This document shows, piece after piece, positions 59,771 through 64,000 of a stretch of DNA of 64,000 nucleotides. Every line of letters begins with the position of its first letter. Positions within the stretch are counted from its first letter, which is position 1. Position numbers and translations under genes: made by a program. The DNA lies in NCBI GenBank assembly GCA_023443455.1, contig JAEZUE010000037.1, positions 130,739 to 194,738 of the forward strand, read 5' to 3'. Origin of the DNA: Verrucomicrobiota bacterium. Lineage in GTDB: Bacteria > Verrucomicrobiota > Verrucomicrobiia > Opitutales > Opitutaceae. Below the pieces are notes generated by a model. The model was not told the DNA's origin and did not search any database. It was given only the letters and a program-made list of their open reading frames with translations.

Positions 59771-61564
59771 ATGCGCCGCCCCTCCGCCCTCGTCTTGTGC
59801 CTGCTGCTCCCGTTCGCCGTTTTCGCCGCCCCGAAATGGCACACACTGCAGGCCCCGCACTGCCTGATCGTGTCGCAACTTTCCGAACGCGAGACCCGCG
59901 CGTGGGCGACCGAGTTCGAGCAGTTCACCGCCGCCGCGCAGACCAAGATCCTCATCGACGAAAAGCTGCTGCGGCCGCTCACCGTGGTGCTGTTCGCGGG
60001 GCCCAAATCGTTCCGGCCCTACCTGCCGCGCGACTCCGCCGGCAAACCGCGCACGGTCGGCGGCTACTGCCAGACCAGCCAGACGTGGGCGGCGATCGCG
60101 CTCGGCGCCGCCATGACCGACGAGCACACGCGCCACATCATCCTCCACGAGGCGACCCACTGGATCGCGGCCGCCTCGCACACCCGATTCCCCACCTGGC
60201 TCAACGAGGGCACCGCCGACGTGCTCGCCACCTTCAAGGTCGAGAAGGGCAACTACATCATCGGCGAAACCGATCCCTCCCATCTCGGCGCGCTCGCCCG
60301 GAAGGAATGGCTGCCGGTGCTCCAAATGCTCCATACCACCGGGAAGTCCCACGCCTACACCGATCCGTCACGCCGGGACATCTTCTATGCCCAGTCGTGG
60401 CTGATGACCCACCGGCTGTTCTTCGAAAACCCCGCGGCGGGCATCGAGACGATCAACCGGTACCTCTCCGCCCTGCACCGCGGAGCGGCCCAGACCGAGG
60501 CGCTCGAAGCCGCCAGCGGCAAGACCCTCGCGCAGATCGAGCAGGAGATCGAACGCTACTCGCGCGGCGGACGTTTCACCTACGAAAAACTGCCCTTGAA
60601 CCCCAAGTTGAAGGTCGACGCACCCTTCGAGCGCGCGGCGCCCGAGGCGGTCGAACTCGCCCTCGCCCGCCTCGCGATCGCCTCGCGGCAGATGGAACTC
60701 GCCCGCCAACACATCGACCGAGCCCTCGAACTCGCCCCGGCCCAGGTGGCCGCGTTCGAATTGTCGGCCGAGCTGGAGTTCGGGGCCGGCAACATCGCCG
60801 CCGCCGAAGCCCCCGCCCGGCGCGCCCTCGCCGCGGACTCGCGGAACGCCACCATGCATCTGGCCCTCGCCCGCGCGATCCGCCTCCACCACAAAGACCG
60901 GGGCACGCTCGACACGGTGGTGCGCGAAATCGCCGATCACTGCGCCGCGGCCATCGACCAATTCCCCGACCTGCGCCCCGCCTACCTCGAATTCGCCAGC
61001 GTCGCCGCGGCGCTCAAAACCGTAACGCTCAACGACGCCAAACTCCTGGTCGACGGCTACCGCCGGTTTCCCGACGAACCCGGCCTGCTCGTGGCCTTGG
61101 CCGGCGTGCACCTCCGCGTCGGCAATCGCGACGAAGGATTCGCCCTGCTCAATCAGGTCCTCGCCAAACCCGATCTCCTCGACGCCCAACAACGCAAGTA
61201 CGCCGAGGATATTCGCGCCACCTGGGTTATCGACCCGCTGCGCGAGGAGATCAACGCGCTGAAAACACAGCGTCGCTACCGCGAGGCGTTGGAACGCTGC
61301 GACGCACTCCTCCGGATTCCGCTCCGTCAGGATCTGCGGATACCCTGGGAGAAACGGCGGAAGGAGCTCCTCCTCAAGGCCACGATCCGCGAAGCCGACC
61401 TCGCCATGGGAGCCGACGATCCGGCGACGGCCATCCGCCTGGCCGAGGAATACCTCCGGCAACCCAACCTCCCTCCGGCCTCCATCCGCGAGGTCTCCGC
61501 ACGCCTCGAACGTGCCCGCAACTTCCACACCATCACCCACCCCTCGGAGACATCCACCCCATGA
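59771..61564 (+). CDS. Exported gluzincin-like (HExxH-type) protein with TPR repeats
   Basis: A 597-residue protein. Signal peptide 1-20 (LVLCLLLPFAVFAA). The zinc motif is HEATH in HIILHEATHWIAA, with the third ligand Glu in FPTWLNEGTADVLAT, the pattern of DUF1570/peptidase MA-like gluzincins. From about residue 290 to the end are TPR-like helical repeats (MELARQHIDRALELAPAQVAAFELSAELEFGAGNIAAAEAPARRAL in part). Start at MRRPSALVL. It overlaps the VOC gene by 4 bp (ATGA). Probably periplasmic; the peptidase activity is inferred only. Confidence 0.85.
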   Translation: MRRPSALVLCLLLPFAVFAAPKWHTLQAPHCLIVSQLSERETRAWATEFEQFTAAAQTKILIDEKLLRPLTVVLFAGPKSFRPYLPRDSAGKPRTVGGYCQTSQTWAAIALGAAMTDEHTRHIILHEATHWIAAASHTRFPTWLNEGTADVLATFKVEKGNYIIGETDPSHLGALARKEWLPVLQMLHTTGKSHAYTDPSRRDIFYAQSWLMTHRLFFENPAAGIETINRYLSALHRGAAQTEALEAASGKTLAQIEQEIERYSRGGRFTYEKLPLNPKLKVDAPFERAAPEAVELALARLAIASRQMELARQHIDRALELAPAQVAAFELSAELEFGAGNIAAAEAPARRALAADSRNATMHLALARAIRLHHKDRGTLDTVVREIADHCAAAIDQFPDLRPAYLEFASVAAALKTVTLNDAKLLVDGYRRFPDEPGLLVALAGVHLRVGNRDEGFALLNQVLAKPDLLDAQQRKYAEDIRATWVIDPLREEINALKTQRRYREALERCDALLRIPLRQDLRIPWEKRRKELLLKATIREADLAMGADDPATAIRLAEEYLRQPNLPPASIREVSARLERARNFHTITHPSETSTP

Positions 61565-61950
61565 AATTCGAACACTTCGCCCTCAACGTCCCCGCCCCGC
61601 GCGAGATGGCTCTCTGGTACGCCGAGCACCTCGACTTCAAGATCCTCCGCGCCAACGACACCGGCCCCTGCGCCCACTTCCTCGGCGACGACACCGGCCG
61701 CGTCTGTTTCGAGATCTACCACAACCCGGCGGCTCCAGTTCCCGACTACACCGCCATCGAGCCGCTCACGCTGCACTTCGCCGTGTTCAGCACCGACGCC
61801 CGAACCCTGCGTGCCCAACTCGTCGCCGCCCGCGCCACGCTGCTCACCGAGGACACGCTGCCCGACGGGTCCGTGCTGGTCATGCTGCGCGATCCATGGG
61901 GCGTACCGCTCCAGATCTGCCAGCGCGCCACGCCGTTCCCCGGATTTTAG
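61561..61950 (+). CDS. VOC/glyoxalase-fold protein
   Basis: A 129-residue vicinal-oxygen-chelate protein: N-terminal FEHFALNVPAPREMALWYAEHLDFKI in part (EHFALNVPAP), VCFEIYHNPAAPVPDY, LHFAVFSTDARTLRAQL and MLRDPWGVPLQICQR. Potential metal ligands His6, Glu and the final Gln/Glu positions are only partly conserved. The start overlaps the TPR-protein stop. Reaction unknown. Confidence 0.88.
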   Translation: MKFEHFALNVPAPREMALWYAEHLDFKILRANDTGPCAHFLGDDTGRVCFEIYHNPAAPVPDYTAIEPLTLHFAVFSTDARTLRAQLVAARATLLTEDTLPDGSVLVMLRDPWGVPLQICQRATPFPGF

Positions 61951-61979
61951 ACACAACGTCCGAAATCATTTCCGGTCCT

Positions 61980-62048
61980 GTAGGCCAGCGTGCTTGCACG
62001 CGCCTGACCTCCGACCGCGGCAACGCGCGTGCAAGCACGCTGACCCAC
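61980..62048. repeat. REP-like inverted pair, GTGCTTGCAC variant
   Basis: Units CCAGCGTGCTTGCACGCGC and GCGCGTGCAAGCACGCTG face each other with about 21 bp between them. The layout (GTAGG..., a 10-bp inner palindrome, 3' GCG) mirrors the GTAGGAGCCTGC family, so this is a sister subfamily. Confidence 0.85.
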
Positions 62049-62159
62049 TCGGAACAAACCTGCGCACGAATTTCCGACGGTGTGTTTCGATCCCGCTCCG
62101 GTCCACAACACGCCGCCGCGCAGGAGGCCCGGCCGCCCCACCGCTCCCCTCGGTTTCCC

Positions 62160-64000
62160 ATGTCCGCCTCTCGCCAACCCGTACGTTTCCCGCTCTGTGC
62201 CGCGTTCCTCGCGGCGTCCGCGCTCGCCTCCGCCCAGCCCGAACCGAGGCTGCTCTTCCACCTCTCCGCCGACCACGGCACCACCGCCGAAGTCGCCACG
62301 CCCGGCTCCGCCGAGCCGACTTTCGTCGACGACGTATCCACGGTCCCCGACGGCGCCTCCGGGCCCGCCCTGCGCTGCCACGAATTCCAGCGCCTCGCGT
62401 GGTCGGCGCCGGGCAACGTGTACGCCCAACGCGGCACGATCTCGTTCTTCTGGCGCGCCCGCACCCCGCTCGGGCCCACGCCGTTCCCGCTGTTCCGCGT
62501 CGCCTTCGCCGACCACTCGAGCTGGGACATGGTCTTCCTGCGGATCGACTACAACGGCCACGGGCTCGACGCCTTCGTCACCGACACCGGCCTCGCGCGT
62601 GTCCGCGTGTCGAGCACGCTCGCAACGTTGCCCGCGCCCGACCGGTGGATCCATGTCGCGTTCGCATGGGACGAGGCGATCGGCGTGCGCCTCTACCTCG
62701 ACGGCCGGCTCCTCGCCGCGAAGGACCAGCCGGCGCTGCTCGACGCCGCGCTCGACCAGTTCGGCCCCCACTCGCGACTGGTCAGCCCGCACAACGTCCA
62801 GAGCGACTACAACTTCATCCGGGGCGGCGACATCGACGAGATCCGCATCCACGACCGATCGCTCGACGGCGAAGAGATCGCCGCGCTGGCCGACCGAAGA
62901 TCCGTGGCGCAGGCGTCCCTGCCTGCGATCCCCGGCTCGGCCGCAGCCCCCAACCCCGCATCTTCGGCCCCGCCCAACACCGCCGGCACGGAGGCCGGCG
63001 CCACGCCCCTTCCGGCACGCATACCCGTGGCGCAGGCGTCCCTGCCTGCGTTCCCCGGCTCGGCCAGCACACACGCCCCAGACCGCTTCGCCGCCTGGCG
63101 CCGCCGCCACGATTGGGCCGATCCCGCCGCCCTCCCGCCGCCGCTGCCCGCGCGCGCCACCGCCGTGCGCAAGGTCGAGATCCACGACGCCTACGACCTG
63201 AAGCGTTGGTGGTGGAAAGCCAACGACGGGATTCGCGAAACCACCTGGCCCGGCGTCTACAACCGTTCGCGCCTGCCCGGCCGCCACGACTACTTCGAGT
63301 TGCCCGACTGGGATTGTTACGTCGAGTCGGGCCGCGCGATCACGTTCACCCTGCCCGCCGACGAGCCGGTGAACCACCTCGAGATCGTCGGACCAGCGTG
63401 GGGACACTTGGGATACAGCGTGACGTTCTCCGATGATGGGCCGGGCTTCATACCCGCCAAGGCGCCGTCAACGGCGGCCTTCACGCCCGCCCTCGAACGC
63501 CCCGCCGGTGGCACCAAAACCAGCCACCGCCTCCCCGAGCCCGTCGTGGGCGGCGCGCTCCGCTTCACCAACGCCGAGCCAGAAACGCCGATCCAGGAAT
63601 TCGGCGCCTACCACGTCGCGCCCGGCCACGCCCCCGCCGGCCGCACCACCCTCGACTACCGGCTCGGATTTGGTCCGGTCGACCAGCCGAGTCTCCGATC
63701 GCTGGGCGAGTACATTGCGGGCCGGCACCCACGCGACGAAACGGGCCGGCTGATCGCCCGGCCGGCGGGCGAGTCGTTGGCCGCCGCATCGGACCACTGC
63801 CGCGTCACCGCATTGCCGTTCGTCCATATTCTGATCCCGGCCCCCGCCGGCTCCCAGGCCGTGGCGCAGGCCGCCGTGCCTGCGGTCTCCGACTCCGCCA
63901 GCACGGCGGCTCGTAGGTCCACGTCTCCGACTGGACCCTCCCGGCTCCGCTCAACCCTCCGAACCACGCCCGATGAACCGGTCACAGACCGGTCCTACTT
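62160..64000 (+). CDS. Secreted LamG/concanavalin-type protein with repeat-coded linkers (partial, 3' end outside window)
   Basis: At least 613 residues; the frame is open to the last base. Signal peptide 1-26 (FPLCAAFLAASALASAQ). A LamG-3-like jelly roll covers about 28-245: LLFHLSADHGTTAEV, ISFFWRARTPLGP, WIHVAFAWDEAIGVRLYLDGRLL in part, and RGGDIDEIRIHDRSLDGEEIAAL, a typical LamG ending. A linker (about 248-320) is coded partly by two REP-like units (VAQASLPA twice), then a second beta-rich domain begins (KVEIHDAYDLKRWWWKANDG). A third unit (VAQAAVPA) occurs near residue 570. Likely carbohydrate binding and possibly a longer catalytic protein. Confidence 0.8.
   Translation, partial: MSASRQPVRFPLCAAFLAASALASAQPEPRLLFHLSADHGTTAEVATPGSAEPTFVDDVSTVPDGASGPALRCHEFQRLAWSAPGNVYAQRGTISFFWRARTPLGPTPFPLFRVAFADHSSWDMVFLRIDYNGHGLDAFVTDTGLARVRVSSTLATLPAPDRWIHVAFAWDEAIGVRLYLDGRLLAAKDQPALLDAALDQFGPHSRLVSPHNVQSDYNFIRGGDIDEIRIHDRSLDGEEIAALADRRSVAQASLPAIPGSAAAPNPASSAPPNTAGTEAGATPLPARIPVAQASLPAFPGSASTHAPDRFAAWRRRHDWADPAALPPPLPARATAVRKVEIHDAYDLKRWWWKANDGIRETTWPGVYNRSRLPGRHDYFELPDWDCYVESGRAITFTLPADEPVNHLEIVGPAWGHLGYSVTFSDDGPGFIPAKAPSTAAFTPALERPAGGTKTSHRLPEPVVGGALRFTNAEPETPIQEFGAYHVAPGHAPAGRTTLDYRLGFGPVDQPSLRSLGEYIAGRHPRDETGRLIARPAGESLAAASDHCRVTALPFVHILIPAPAGSQAVAQAAVPAVSDSASTAARRSTSPTGPSRLRSTLRTTPDEPVTDRSY
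62904..63050. repeat. Two in-frame REP-like units (GTGGCGCAGGCG family); third at 63861-63884
   Basis: Units at 62904-62927 and 63027-63050 share GTGGCGCAGGCGTCCCTGCC; a variant with GCCGCCGTGCC lies at 63861-63884. All three are in the same frame of the LamG protein gene and translate to VAQASLPA or VAQAAVPA. The inner part is palindromic (GCAGGCGTCCCTGCCTGC). Confidence 0.85.

Noticed and set aside
1..64000. tRNA or rRNA genes, transposases, integrases and phage genes
   Set aside because: Reading through the intergenic gaps showed no cloverleaf with a TTC-loop motif and no recognised mobile-element protein; a covariance search would be needed to exclude small RNAs.

Overview
The window is high-GC bacterial DNA with long tightly packed operons. 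The likely source is a Verrucomicrobiota member of the Opitutales/Opitutaceae type. This is inferred from a PEP-CTERM protein together with an EpsI homologue, DUF4838 and GH9 secreted proteins, a type I MenB, and several families of short dispersed palindromic repeats; no rRNA or other phylogenetic marker is present to confirm it. No rRNA, tRNA, transposase, integrase, prophage or CRISPR array was seen.

Layout. (1) 0-4.3 kb holds housekeeping genes: a BamE/SmpA-like lipoprotein, RpiB, MenB and the Kup potassium permease, separated by dispersed repeats. (2) 4.7-19.8 kb is a minus-strand block of twelve genes plus one small ORF, facing a divergent regulator. In transcription order it encodes a TonB-dependent receptor, a 72-aa remnant resembling DUF364, a FecCD permease, a FecE/BtuD ATPase, a FecB/BtuF binding protein, a TrmO/FmdE-like two-domain protein, TonB, a SAM methyltransferase, a binding-protein-like protein with no signal peptide, a HypB/UreG/CobW-type GTPase, an ABC ATPase with no permease, ModA, and a fused ModB-ModC. 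The divergent regulator joins an XRE helix-turn-helix to a PBP-like (PF12727-type) sensor. I read the block as an energised outer- and inner-membrane uptake and intracellular handling system for molybdenum/tungsten or a related metal complex. It is the best candidate here for a poorly described system. (3) 20-32.8 kb is mixed: an unknown protein, a BFN-domain nuclease, Dus, aquaporin, a spermidine-synthase-like protein coupled to an OPT transporter fragment, a frameshifted PEP-CTERM protein, a secreted DUF4380-like protein, a GH9 hydrolase and an M16 peptidase.

(4) 33-56.6 kb is a large minus-strand envelope polysaccharide locus: a WbpM/PglF-like 4,6-dehydratase, EpsI, a NeuD/PglD-like acyltransferase, an AMP ligase, an SDR reductase and ACP, a DUF4838 protein, a PglC/WcaJ-like phosphoglycosyltransferase, an unusual fusion of a WecA/MraY-type transferase to a DegT aminotransferase, an epimerase, a ParE-type toxin-antitoxin remnant, five glycosyltransferases, a WcaF-like acetyltransferase, a Wzy/WaaL-like polymerase and a Wzx flippase. 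The part from 48.6 to 56.6 kb looks less GC-rich and lacks the dispersed repeats, consistent with an exchangeable O-antigen-like island. Upstream lies a MarR/GbsR regulator with a perfect inverted repeat at its start codon. (5) 57.6-64 kb, on the plus strand, encodes a large glycosyltransferase, a gluzincin-like TPR protein, a VOC protein, and the start of a LamG-fold secreted protein that runs off the window.

A recurring feature is short palindromic or REP-like repeats sitting in frame inside genes: an ABC ATPase, an epimerase, a glycosyltransferase, the LamG protein and possibly the FecCD permease. This resembles the palindromic elements known inside Rickettsia proteins.
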